The notes under the pieces were generated by a model. The model did no database searches, was not told where the DNA came from, and saw only the letters and a list, made by a program, of their open reading frames with translations. From an uncultured Bacteroidia bacterium (lineage in GTDB: Bacteria > Bacteroidota > Bacteroidia > Bacteroidales > UBA932): a DNA stretch of 52,266 nucleotides. Both the position numbers and the translations under genes were made by a program. The stretch lies in assembly GCA_902794005.1 (NCBI GenBank), contig CADBFO010000013.1, positions 1 to 52,266 of the forward strand, given 5' to 3'. Shown here one piece after another: positions 15,642 to 24,582 of this stretch (within the stretch, counting starts at the first letter, position 1; the number at the start of each line of letters is the position of its first letter).

Positions 15642-18563
15642 TTACTCGATGGTACCGGTTCCGGCATTGAAGTCGAGGGTGACCTTCTGGCCGGCGTTCA
15701 CGTTCACGCGCTCCTGGTCTCCGCCGTTGCCGCGATAGGCAATCTTGCCGTCCAGGATGATGAACTCGCGGGTCCACCAGTCGGAAGTGGCGATGGAAGA
15801 GGCAGCGTAGATGCGGAGTTCGCCGCTGGCCGCCACCGTGATCGAGAGCTTGCCGTCGGCCGCGGTGAAGAGGGCATTTTCCATGGCCTCGGTCCAGCCG
15901 CCGAAGCAGCTGCCCATGCCATAGACCTTGGCAGGCTCCACGCAGACCTTCTTGTTTTCGGTGTCCACATAAATCATGTACACGCCGTTCTCGGCCACGA
16001 AGCAGTTGCCGTCAGATACGGTATAGCCGCTGTCTTCGCCCAGTCCGGTGAAGTCTCCGTTCCACTCCTTCACGGCGCAGAACTTGAAGCCCTTGCCGGC
16101 CTCGATGTTACGGATGGCCCAGAACTGGCCGGGCTTTCCGTTGACGGGGGTCATGTTCACGATGTAATCGGCACCCCAGTCCCATCCGCCGACACCGTCG
16201 CCGATGATATACATGGTCTCCGGCAGGGAGGGCGCATCGCCGGTGTACTCACCCTCGAGGGTGATGGTCTCGGCAGCGGGGTCATAGACCACGACCACCT
16301 TGGCGTCGCGTCCCACCTTGATGTTGGCGCCGTTGTTCTCCACGGCGAAGGCCTGTCCCAGTTCGGCGAAGACACCGCCCCGGTTCACATCCCAGGCCTC
16401 GTTCTGGCGGATCTTGATCTCGTCGGAAGCGCTCAGCTGAATCTCGTTGGAGACGAGTTTGCCATCCCTTTCAAAGAGGATGCGGTCGGGAACGCCCCAG
16501 CTGTTGATGGTGCCCACGACACCCCAGTAAGCGGGGTCGGTACCGGCTTCGGCCACCAGGAGAACCTCTTCGTCCGGGAAGAAGTACACATCCACGGCAC
16601 CGTCGATGCCGGGCTTGATGTTGCTGCCGCCGGCATAGGCTTTCACGGCCGTGCCCAGCTTGGTATCGGCGCCAAAGTTATTGTCCCAGCTGTTCTTGAA
16701 ACGGACCTTGATCTCGTCGGAAGCGCTGACCGTCACATTGCGGGCTACCAGATAGCTGTGGCCGTCCTCCTCCTTCATGGGAATATCGGGCGAGTTGCCC
16801 CAGTCGTTGATGGTGCCTACGACGCCCCAACCGGCGGTAGAGACGGTGATGGTGCCGGCATTGGTGTCATAGGTGACGATGTAGTTGCCTTCCTCCACGC
16901 TGATGTTGTCACCGCCGGGAACGGCCTCGAACGGCTCGCCGACAGCGGTCATGACACCGCCCACGTTGGTGTCCCAGCCGTGGTTGTAACGGATCTTGAA
17001 ACCGCCGCTGATCTTGGTGACAGGGCTGGTCCAGACACCGTCGGCCTCGGTCATGTCCACATCGCCGCCCCAGCTGTTGAAGTCTCCGATCAGGGACCAC
17101 ACGTTTCCTTCAGACACGGTGATGGTGAGGTTCTCTGTATCCAGGACCACCTTGTAGAAGCCCGCGCCGACCTTGATGTTGTCACCGCCGGCGACAGCCT
17201 CGAAGGGCTCTCCGAGGGCGGTCATCACGCCGCCGTAGTTCTCGTCCCAGGCGCCGTCCTTGCGCCACTTGAACTCGGTGTCTCCGTCGGCCGTGATGTA
17301 AGCGGTCCAGACATTGCCCTCCTGGGCAGCCAGGACATCGGTGTCCCAGTTGCCGTTGAGGCCGATGATGTTCCAGCCGGTCACGGCGACAGGCTCTTCG
17401 GGGTCGGGTTCATCGCTGCCCAGGATATAGGATACCTTGGCACCGGAAGCGTTGGCCACCCTGGCGGTACCGGCATCCGGGTTCACGAACAGGTCGAAGA
17501 CGCCGTCGGCACCCACCTTGATGTTGGCGCCGTCCTGGGTCACCGGGAAGTCGGTGTCGATGCTGCCGTACTCGCCGCCCATGTTCACGGCCCAGTCGGC
17601 ATCCTTGCGGAACTTAAACTCGTCGGCGGCAGCCAGGGCAACGCTCAGGGCCACGTGCGTGGTACCGTCGGTAATCATGGCGATGTCACCATCCCAGTTG
17701 ATGCCGGCAAGGGACAGGGCGCCAATCACGGACCAGGTGCTGGCCTCGGTGAACTCGGGATACGGGTCATAGGCGTTGGCAATCCATGCCTGGCCGTTTT
17801 CGTTGAAGAAGATGTCGTACACGCCGGCGGCACCAACCTTGATGTTGGGACCGTCCTGCGTCAGGGAGAACTCATTGTCCAGGCTGCCGAAATCGCCGCC
17901 GAAGTTCACACCCCAGTCCTGATCCTTGCGGAACTTGAACTCGTCATCGGCCGTGAGGTTCACGTGAGCGGCGACATGGTTGCCCTTGCCGTCGGTCCAC
18001 ATCACCAGATCCTTGTCCCAGTTCATCTCGTAAGCCGCAACGGCTCCGATAACGGTCCAGGTGCTGATTTCAGTGTATTCCTCGTACGGGCTGCCCTGCG
18101 GCAGCGTAACCTCGAAACCGTCCACATTAATGTGGCCGGTGGCCTCCAGATAACCGTTCCGGAGGTTGTCACGGGCAGCCTCCTGCATGGAAGCGCGGAG
18201 GGCCAGTTCCAGGGATACCACGCTTCCCTCCTCATAACCCTGCGCAAGCAAGGTACGGCTGAGGGTGACGGTGGATACGCTGATGACATTGTCTGCGATG
18301 GAGGAAGAGAGAATCTTGTTCACGCTCTTGCCGTCTGCAGTAAGAAGAACCAGAGAGTGGTTCACCGGCATTTTCTGATTGAAACTCTGGTTGAAGGAAC
18401 CGGCGGTGAAGTCCACGAAGACTCCGTCCTCGGTGACATCGTAGGAGTTTACGACAGGAGCGGTGGCCTTGCTCTCGTCGAACTGCACCAGTTCCTGTTT
18501 GGCGCAGGAAACGGCGGCGAGAGCGGCCGCACCTGCTATGATGATGGATAAAAATTTCTTCAT
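15642..18563 (-). CDS. Large SusE/SusF-like starch-binding surface lipoprotein
   Basis: A 973-residue lipoprotein (lipobox AAVSC, Cys 20). Residues about 21-155 match the SusE N-terminal Ig-like domain. Then come six related modules starting near residues 163, 271, 394, 488, 579 and 679, each with W-x-(V/I)-(V/I/L)-G, a D-E-(F/I)-K-(F/V/I)-R strand, an aromatic pair W-(D/G/A)-x-N-x-G, and G-x-N-I-K. Two further SusF-type modules end the protein (about 785-885 and 886-973, including FGGWTEAMENALF). SusE and SusF normally carry two and three such modules, so this protein is roughly twice the usual length. The role inferred is holding starch or maltodextrin at the cell surface for SusC/SusD and the amylase. 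The start MKKFLSIII at 18563 places the lipobox correctly. Confidence 0.85.
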   Translation of the reverse strand: MKKFLSIIIAGAAALAAVSCAKQELVQFDESKATAPVVNSYDVTEDGVFVDFTAGSFNQSFNQKMPVNHSLVLLTADGKSVNKILSSSIADNVISVSTVTLSRTLLAQGYEEGSVVSLELALRASMQEAARDNLRNGYLEATGHINVDGFEVTLPQGSPYEEYTEISTWTVIGAVAAYEMNWDKDLVMWTDGKGNHVAAHVNLTADDEFKFRKDQDWGVNFGGDFGSLDNEFSLTQDGPNIKVGAAGVYDIFFNENGQAWIANAYDPYPEFTEASTWSVIGALSLAGINWDGDIAMITDGTTHVALSVALAAADEFKFRKDADWAVNMGGEYGSIDTDFPVTQDGANIKVGADGVFDLFVNPDAGTARVANASGAKVSYILGSDEPDPEEPVAVTGWNIIGLNGNWDTDVLAAQEGNVWTAYITADGDTEFKWRKDGAWDENYGGVMTALGEPFEAVAGGDNIKVGAGFYKVVLDTENLTITVSEGNVWSLIGDFNSWGGDVDMTEADGVWTSPVTKISGGFKIRYNHGWDTNVGGVMTAVGEPFEAVPGGDNISVEEGNYIVTYDTNAGTITVSTAGWGVVGTINDWGNSPDIPMKEEDGHSYLVARNVTVSASDEIKVRFKNSWDNNFGADTKLGTAVKAYAGGSNIKPGIDGAVDVYFFPDEEVLLVAEAGTDPAYWGVVGTINSWGVPDRILFERDGKLVSNEIQLSASDEIKIRQNEAWDVNRGGVFAELGQAFAVENNGANIKVGRDAKVVVVYDPAAETITLEGEYTGDAPSLPETMYIIGDGVGGWDWGADYIVNMTPVNGKPGQFWAIRNIEAGKGFKFCAVKEWNGDFTGLGEDSGYTVSDGNCFVAENGVYMIYVDTENKKVCVEPAKVYGMGSCFGGWTEAMENALFTAADGKLSITVAASGELRIYAASSIATSDWWTREFIILDGKIAYRGNGGDQERVNVNAGQKVTLDFNAGTGTIE

Positions 18564-18578
18564 AAGGCAGTACAACGA

Positions 18579-20126
18579 TTAATAGCCGGGGTTCTGCTTG
18601 AGGTTGGAGTTGGCCAGACGGTCGCTGTCCGGGATCGGGAAGAGGGTCCGGTGGCCGTCCACGTCACGACCGTCCTGGGTTTCGCCCTTCCACTGCCAGT
18701 TGTAACCGGAAGTGAACTTGCCGAAACGGATGAGGTCGCTGCGGCGCCAGCACTCCTGATAGAGTTCGCGGGCGCGCTCGTCCAGAATGTCGTCCAGGTT
18801 CAGGGCGAAGACCGGGTTCAGGCCGGCCCGTTCGCGCACCTGGTTGAAGGCGGCAAGGCCGTTGCAGGAAGCACCACGGGCCTCGCATTCGGCAGCCATC
18901 AGGAGCACGTCGGCATAGCGCATGAGCGGGAAATCGGTATCAACGAAACCGGCTTCCTGACCGGCACCGCCGTCGCTGGTGCGGTTGAGGAACTTCATGA
19001 AGGCATAACCGTTGGTGAAGTTGCCGATATCGTCGATGCTGGCCTGCTGGGTATCCGTGTAGAAGAGTTTGCGCTGGTCGTCATTGGTGAACTTGGCAAA
19101 GAACTCGGGAGTCATGCGCAAGCCGCCCCAACCGGAGGAAATGCCGATGGAGGCCGGATCCATCTCACCGCCCGTGGAGGCGAAGATGATGTAATTGGTG
19201 CAGCCATAACTCTGGGTGTACACACCGTCCTGCTGGATGGCGAAGATGATTTCGTCGGTGCAGCGGTCGTTGTCGGCCAGGAACAGTTCCTGATAGGCGG
19301 GATAAACGCCGGCCGACGTGGTGTGCAGGCTGTAGCCGTCGTCCATGAGGTCTTTCAGGATGGTGGCGCAGTCGTTCCAGCGGGCCGATCCCGTATAAAC
19401 CTCGGCATTCAGGTAGAGCTTGGCCAGCAGGAACTTGGCGGCGCCCATGCTCACATGGCCCGCGACCACATTGTCCTTGCCGGGAAGGTTGTTGCCGGCG
19501 ATGATGTCTTTCAGTTCCTCTTCCAGCCAGGCGAACAGGTCGGCACGGGAAATCTGCTCGGGATTGGTTCCCACCACGTCTTCCTCGGTTGCGAAAGGAA
19601 CATTGCCGAAGCAGTCGATGGCATGGTAGTAGGCGATGGCGCGCAGCACGCGGGCCTCGGCCACGTAGCGGTTTTTCACACCGGCGTCGAAATCCGTCTT
19701 CTCCACTTCGCGGATGAACTCGTTGGCCGAAGCCACCTGCATCAGCAGACGGGAGTAGAAGGCATAGATGAAGGTGTCGTCGGTGGTCCAGTTCATGTAA
19801 TGGAAATTCTTGATGGTCTGGTCGTTCCAGCCGTAGACACTTTCGTCGGTGGTGAGTTCCTGGTGGTGATACAGGCCGCGGATGTACTGGGAAGCACCGC
19901 CGTCGAGGCCGGAGATGGAAGGACTGCCGCCGGGGCCGTAATAACCCGAAGTGGCAAAGCCCAGATACACACCGGAAATATAGGAATCAAGCGCGGACTG
20001 GGAGGTGAGCACCTTGTCCACGGTATTGGCGTTGGGGTCGATCGGCGTCACATTCAGATCACCCACGCAGGCAGTCAGGGCTGCAGCGGCAGCCACAATG
20101 CCTAAGATATTTTTGATGGTTTTCAT
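18579..20126 (-). CDS. SusD-like nutrient-binding lipoprotein
   Basis: A 515-residue outer membrane lipoprotein (lipobox ALTAC, Cys 20) that caps the SusC channel and binds glycan. Family landmarks are DLNVTPIDPNANT, the TPR-rich middle (AEARVLRAIAYYHAIDCFGNVPF), DFPLMRYADVLLMAAECEA, FNQVRERAGLNP, DILDERARELYQECWRRSDLIRFG, and an ending FPIPDSDRLANSNLKQNPGY. It lies 15 bases after susC and 15 before the SusE/F-like gene. Starch specificity is inferred from the neighbouring amylase. Confidence 0.95.
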   Translation of the reverse strand: MKTIKNILGIVAAAAALTACVGDLNVTPIDPNANTVDKVLTSQSALDSYISGVYLGFATSGYYGPGGSPSISGLDGGASQYIRGLYHHQELTTDESVYGWNDQTIKNFHYMNWTTDDTFIYAFYSRLLMQVASANEFIREVEKTDFDAGVKNRYVAEARVLRAIAYYHAIDCFGNVPFATEEDVVGTNPEQISRADLFAWLEEELKDIIAGNNLPGKDNVVAGHVSMGAAKFLLAKLYLNAEVYTGSARWNDCATILKDLMDDGYSLHTTSAGVYPAYQELFLADNDRCTDEIIFAIQQDGVYTQSYGCTNYIIFASTGGEMDPASIGISSGWGGLRMTPEFFAKFTNDDQRKLFYTDTQQASIDDIGNFTNGYAFMKFLNRTSDGGAGQEAGFVDTDFPLMRYADVLLMAAECEARGASCNGLAAFNQVRERAGLNPVFALNLDDILDERARELYQECWRRSDLIRFGKFTSGYNWQWKGETQDGRDVDGHRTLFPIPDSDRLANSNLKQNPGY

Positions 20127-20141
20127 ACTATGCGTGCCGGA

Positions 20142-23108
20142 TTAGAAGTTAAACTTAACACCTACGATGAAGGTTCTCGGACGAGGGTACACCGTACCGT
20201 CGATGCCGCCGAACACTTCCGGATCGATTCCGCTGTACTTGGTGATGGTGCAGATGTTCTGGACCGTGCCGAAGATGTTCAGGGAAGCGGGTCTGTCGGG
20301 ATCCACATTGAAGATCTTGGGGAAGGTGTAACCGATGGTGAAGTTGTCCAGTTTCAGGAAGGAACCATCCTGGAGATAGTAGTCGGACAGGTACTGTGCC
20401 TGGGTGAACATGGACTTGGGAGCGGAGGCGACGCGGTTGCTGACGAAGTTGTTGGTCCACAGGTCGGCCAGCATTTCGGTATCGGAAGCCACGTTGTTAT
20501 AGACCCAGTTGCCGATGGAGGCGTGACCGGAGAGGGCCGCCGTCCAGTTCTTCCAGTTGAAGGAAGTGTGGAAACCGAAGGTGTAGTCGGCATCGGCATG
20601 GTGGGACATCACCTTGTCGTCGGCCGTGATGGTGCCGTCGCCGTTCTGGTCCACATAGACGCCGTTGACGGGCGCGCCGTTCTTGTCATAGACCTGCTGG
20701 TACAGATAGAAGGTGCGCATGGGATAGCCCACCTGGATCAACTGCACATTGTTGCCGGTACCGCCGGAGATGCCGCCGGTCTCGATGCCGGCCGCGTTCT
20801 CGTCGGAGGCGGTGAGTTTGGTCACCTTGTTCTTGTTGTAGGCCATGTTCACGCCCAGGGTCCAGTTGATGTCGCGGGTTTCCACCAGGACGCCGTTGAG
20901 GTCGATCTCATAACCCATGTTGGTCATGGAGCCGATGTTGGTGTTCAGGTAGTTGGTGAGGTTGGAAAGGCCCGGAACCGGGATGTAGTTCAGGATGTCG
21001 CGGGTATCGCGCTTGTACACATCCACGGATGCGGTGAGGCGGTCGTTCCAGAAACCGAAGTCGATACCGGCGTTGTAGGTGGTGGTGGTCTCCCACTTCA
21101 GGTTGGCGCTGTAACCCAGGGCCACGACCGGAGCGCTGTAGGCGCCGCCGTTCACGAAATAGTAGGAACCGGGCGTGTTGATGGAGAGGAACTGGGCGAA
21201 GGTGTCGTAGTAACCGCCCACTTCCTGCTGACCGGTCTCACCCCAGGACAGACGGAGCTTGAGGGTGGAGACAGGGTCCACATTCTTGAGGAAGCTCTCG
21301 TTCTTGATGTTCCAGCCCAGGGCCACGGAAGGGAAGATACCCCATTTGTTGTTCTGGAAGCGGGAAGTACCGTCGGCTCGGATGGTGGCCGTAATCAGGT
21401 AACGGTCGGCGAAGCTGTAGTTGGCACGGCCGAAGAAGGAGATCAGGTAAAGTTCACCCTTTCCTTCGGTGTTGGACATTTCCAGCCTGTCGGAGAGACG
21501 GTACTTGTAGTTGTGGCTGTTGCTCCAGAAGTGCTGCCAGGAATAGCCGGCCATGAAGTCCACAAAGTGCTTCTCGGCAAAGGTGCGGCTGTAGTCGGCA
21601 TAGAACTCGAGGGTGGTGTTCCTGCGGGTGTAGTCATAATCCGTGTGGGAACCGCCGCCGGACTCGGTGGTGTTGTGGATGGATTCCTCGGAACCCTGGG
21701 CAATCTCGGTGACACCGTTGGACTTGGCCCAGTCGATACCCAGATTCAGGTTCAGGCGCAAGTCCTCGAGACCGTGGACCTTGTAGTCGAACTGGCTGTT
21801 GCCGATGAAGCGCATGGCGTTGGAGAAATCACGCTTGGAGTTCAGAAGGGCCACCGGGTTCATGGTTGCCATAGTGTTGGGGTTGCCGGACTGGTCGTAC
21901 CAGGTGGTGTAACCGTTGATGCCGTTTTTGTCATAGACCGGCTTGGTGGGGTCGTAGTGGTTGGCGGCTCCGATGGCACTCTGGTTGGCATAGGTATTCA
22001 TGGCATACGTGCCCTTGCCGTTCAGGTTCACGGTGAGGTGTTTGTCGAAGAACGTGGGAGCCAGGTTCAGGGCCAGCGTCCAGCGGTCCATTTCGGAACC
22101 CTTCAGGGTACCGTTCTGCCAGGTGGCGCCACCGGAAACACGGTAAGGAAGCACCTCGCCGATACGGCCGCTCAGGCTCAGGTTGGCGTCCACGGTGGGG
22201 GCCACGCGGAAAATCTGACGCTGCCAGTCGGTGTTGGTGTTCCCCAGGGCAGCCTCTGCGGCGGAATTGGGGCCGTAGAATTCCTGGATGAGGGAACGGA
22301 TGCCGGCTGCGTCCAGCAGATTGTTGTACTTGGCGATGGTGTTCACGGAAGTGGTGATGTCGGCCGCCAGGTGCGGACGGTTGTCACCCACCCGGGTGCC
22401 CTTCTTGGTGGTAATCACGATAACACCGTTGGAAGCGCGGGAACCGTAGATGGCGGTGGCGGAAGCGTCCTTCAGGACCGTGAAGCTCTCGATGTCTTCC
22501 GGGTTGATGGAAGAAAGGGCGTCGGCCATGCCGGAAATGCCGTCGTTGGACACGGGCAGACCGTCGATCACATACAGAGGCGTGTTGGAAGCGTTGATGG
22601 AGGAGCCGCCACGGATACGGACGGTAGCGGCGGAACCCGGCATACCGTCACCGGCCGTGACCACCACGCCGGCGCTCTTGCCGCGCAGGAGATCGGCCGG
22701 GGAGGTGATGACACCCTTGTTGATTTCGTCAGCCTTCACGGTAGAGACGGAACCGGTGAGGTCGCTCTTTTTGACGGTGCCGTAACCGATAATCACCACG
22801 TCGTCCAGGAATTCAGTGTCTTCCATGAGGGTGACGGTGGCAGGAACGGCCGAGGCCGCAAAGACTTGGGTTGCATAGCCGATGCAGCTGATTTCCACCA
22901 CTGCATTGGCGTTGGAAACGGTGAGGATGAAGTCGCCGTCGAGACCGGTGGAAACGCCGTTGGTCGTTCCCTGCTCGATTACCGAGGCCCCGATGACGGG
23001 GCCGATGGCGTCCACTACCACACCTTTAACCTGGTATCCGCCCTGGGCGAATACGGTAGCGCAGGCTGTTGTAAGCAACACTGCGATGACGGTTAAAATC
23101 CTTTTCAT
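20142..23108 (-). CDS. SusC-like TonB-dependent outer membrane transporter
   Basis: A 988-residue protein that imports oligosaccharides across the outer membrane with energy from TonB. In order: signal peptide ending VFAQ, a carboxypeptidase-D-like domain (about 25-100, VKGVVVDAIGPVIGASVIEQ), a plug with VVIIGYGTVKKSDLTGSVST and RIRGGSSINASNTPLYVIDG, then a 22-strand barrel ending SGIDPEVFGGIDGTVYPRPR and VGVKFNF with a terminal Phe. All are hallmarks of the SusC family. It follows the MFS gene after 21 bases and precedes susD by 15, in one minus-strand operon. Confidence 0.96.
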   Translation of the reverse strand: MKRILTVIAVLLTTACATVFAQGGYQVKGVVVDAIGPVIGASVIEQGTTNGVSTGLDGDFILTVSNANAVVEISCIGYATQVFAASAVPATVTLMEDTEFLDDVVIIGYGTVKKSDLTGSVSTVKADEINKGVITSPADLLRGKSAGVVVTAGDGMPGSAATVRIRGGSSINASNTPLYVIDGLPVSNDGISGMADALSSINPEDIESFTVLKDASATAIYGSRASNGVIVITTKKGTRVGDNRPHLAADITTSVNTIAKYNNLLDAAGIRSLIQEFYGPNSAAEAALGNTNTDWQRQIFRVAPTVDANLSLSGRIGEVLPYRVSGGATWQNGTLKGSEMDRWTLALNLAPTFFDKHLTVNLNGKGTYAMNTYANQSAIGAANHYDPTKPVYDKNGINGYTTWYDQSGNPNTMATMNPVALLNSKRDFSNAMRFIGNSQFDYKVHGLEDLRLNLNLGIDWAKSNGVTEIAQGSEESIHNTTESGGGSHTDYDYTRRNTTLEFYADYSRTFAEKHFVDFMAGYSWQHFWSNSHNYKYRLSDRLEMSNTEGKGELYLISFFGRANYSFADRYLITATIRADGTSRFQNNKWGIFPSVALGWNIKNESFLKNVDPVSTLKLRLSWGETGQQEVGGYYDTFAQFLSINTPGSYYFVNGGAYSAPVVALGYSANLKWETTTTYNAGIDFGFWNDRLTASVDVYKRDTRDILNYIPVPGLSNLTNYLNTNIGSMTNMGYEIDLNGVLVETRDINWTLGVNMAYNKNKVTKLTASDENAAGIETGGISGGTGNNVQLIQVGYPMRTFYLYQQVYDKNGAPVNGVYVDQNGDGTITADDKVMSHHADADYTFGFHTSFNWKNWTAALSGHASIGNWVYNNVASDTEMLADLWTNNFVSNRVASAPKSMFTQAQYLSDYYLQDGSFLKLDNFTIGYTFPKIFNVDPDRPASLNIFGTVQNICTITKYSGIDPEVFGGIDGTVYPRPRTFIVGVKFNF

Positions 23109-23129
23109 TCGTGTGTAGTTAATTGATAA

Positions 23130-24455
23130 TTATTTGGTTTCGATAAATTTCACGGAGATGGCTCCCAGCACCAGGAACACGCCCGCGATAAGCAGCATGG
23201 CCGGCTGGCTGCCGCCCACCAGGGAGAGCACCAGACCGCCCGTGGCGGCGGCCACAATCTGCGGCAGGCAGATGGTCCCGTTGAAAAGGCCCAGGTAACT
23301 TCCCATATACGGGCTTCCTTCCAGGGCGTTGGTAAGGAGGGCGAACGGGAGGGCCAGCATGGCGGCCCAGGCAAAGCCAATCAGGAAGTAACTTGCAAAC
23401 AGCAGATACTGGTCGTGGATGAACATCACGGAAACAAAGCCCGCGGCTCCTGCCAGAAGGCTCACCACATAGGCCAGTTTCAGGTTTTTGATACGCGGCA
23501 GAACGGCGGCCCAGACCAGCGAACCCACCGCCTGGACGGCGAACAGCACGCCCACCCAGTTGCCGGCGGTCTGATAGGCCCCGGAGGCGGTGTCGGCCGT
23601 ATGCCAGACATTGTGGGCGATAGCACCGTTGGTGTAGGTCCACATATACAGGAAAGCGGCCCAGCTGAAAAACTGCACCAGGCCCACCGTCCAGAAGGTC
23701 TTGGGGGCCTTGAGCAGAAGTTTGAACAGGCCTTCGCCCTTCTCCTCCTTCCTGTCCCGGAGGTCGATGCCGTGGAAATCGGCATACTCCCTGGGCGGCA
23801 TTTCCTTCACGCGGAGGAAGGTGTACAGCACGCAGAGAATGAGGATGGCGGCCCCGCAGTAGAAACTGTAAATGACGCTGTCGGGCACCACGCCTTTGGG
23901 AGCGGTGTTGGCAATGCCCATCCAGGTGAAGAGGATGGGGAAGATATAGCCCACCAGCGAGCCTGCATTGCAGAGGAAACTCTGGATGCTGTAGGCGGTG
24001 GTTTTCTGCGCTTCGTTTACCATGTCACCCACCATCATCTTGAAGGGCTGCATGGCGATGTTGATGGACGTATCCAGGAAAATGAGGGAGAACAGGCCGA
24101 ACCACATGGCCATGTTCAGACCCAGGAACAGCCGGGTGCTGAAGTGCAGGCTTCCGGCGTTGGGAAGGAAGACCATCACCAGTACGGCAATGATGGCGCC
24201 CACCAGGAGATAAGGCTTGCGACGGCCCATCCCGCACCAGGTGCGGTCGCTGTATTTGCCGATGAGCGGCTGGACAATCATGCCCATCAGAGGAGGCAGA
24301 ATCCAGAAAAAGCTCAGCTGATGAGGGTCTGCGCCCAGGGTGGCGAAAATACGGCTGATGTTGGCACTCTGCAGGGCATACGCAATCTGCACGCCGAAAA
24401 AGCCGAAGCTCAGATCCACCAGCTGGCGGAAGGTCAAGTCACGTTTTTGAGACAT
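23130..24455 (-). CDS. MFS sugar transporter, maltose/SLC45-like
   Basis: A 441-residue inner membrane protein with about 12 helices. The N-terminus LSFGFFGVQIAYALQSANIS and the loop IGKYSDRTWCGMGRRKPYLL are typical of the glycoside/maltose MFS group related to SLC45 sucrose carriers. At the head of the sus-like operon, it would carry maltose or maltodextrins from periplasm to cytoplasm after SusC import. Similar transporters accompany starch loci in other Bacteroidota, where B. thetaiotaomicron sus lacks one inside the operon. The start at 24455 is preceded by a weak -7-like TAAATTCG and, further up, a palindrome. Confidence 0.9.
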   Translation of the reverse strand: MSQKRDLTFRQLVDLSFGFFGVQIAYALQSANISRIFATLGADPHQLSFFWILPPLMGMIVQPLIGKYSDRTWCGMGRRKPYLLVGAIIAVLVMVFLPNAGSLHFSTRLFLGLNMAMWFGLFSLIFLDTSINIAMQPFKMMVGDMVNEAQKTTAYSIQSFLCNAGSLVGYIFPILFTWMGIANTAPKGVVPDSVIYSFYCGAAILILCVLYTFLRVKEMPPREYADFHGIDLRDRKEEKGEGLFKLLLKAPKTFWTVGLVQFFSWAAFLYMWTYTNGAIAHNVWHTADTASGAYQTAGNWVGVLFAVQAVGSLVWAAVLPRIKNLKLAYVVSLLAGAAGFVSVMFIHDQYLLFASYFLIGFAWAAMLALPFALLTNALEGSPYMGSYLGLFNGTICLPQIVAAATGGLVLSLVGGSQPAMLLIAGVFLVLGAISVKFIETK

Positions 24456-24476
24456 TGTGTTACTAGTTTTAGCGGA

Positions 24477-24520
24477 CGAATTTAATCAATCCTCCGCTAC
24501 ATTTATTAACGCGTACGCGT
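24477..24520 (-). promoter_or_regulatory. Candidate regulated promoter of the sus-like operon
   Basis: On the minus strand TAAATTCG (24477-24484) resembles a -7 box, but no TTG is found at the -33 position. Instead a perfect 12-base palindrome ACGCGTACGCGT (24509-24520) lies 24 bases upstream of the box, where an activator could replace the -33 contact. Confidence 0.45.
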
Positions 24521-24544
24521 AAAACCGGCTGAATGGATATTTTT

Positions 24545-24575
24545 TTGCGACGAACGGAATTAATGACTACCTTTG
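24545..24575 (+). promoter_or_regulatory. Promoter of the LytS/LytTR operon
   Basis: TTG (24545-24547) and TACCTTTG (24568-24575) match the -33/-7 pair with a 20-base gap. The ATG lies seven bases after the -7 box. Confidence 0.72.
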
Positions 24576-24582
24576 CTCCGTT

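Noticed and set aside
20130-23096. A very long open frame (988 codons) on the plus strand opposite susC, and similar long frames opposite the MFS, amylase, SusE/F and uxu/xyl genes
   Set aside because: High GC content makes stop codons rare in the antisense frames. Their translations are low-complexity and match no family, while the other strand encodes clear family members.
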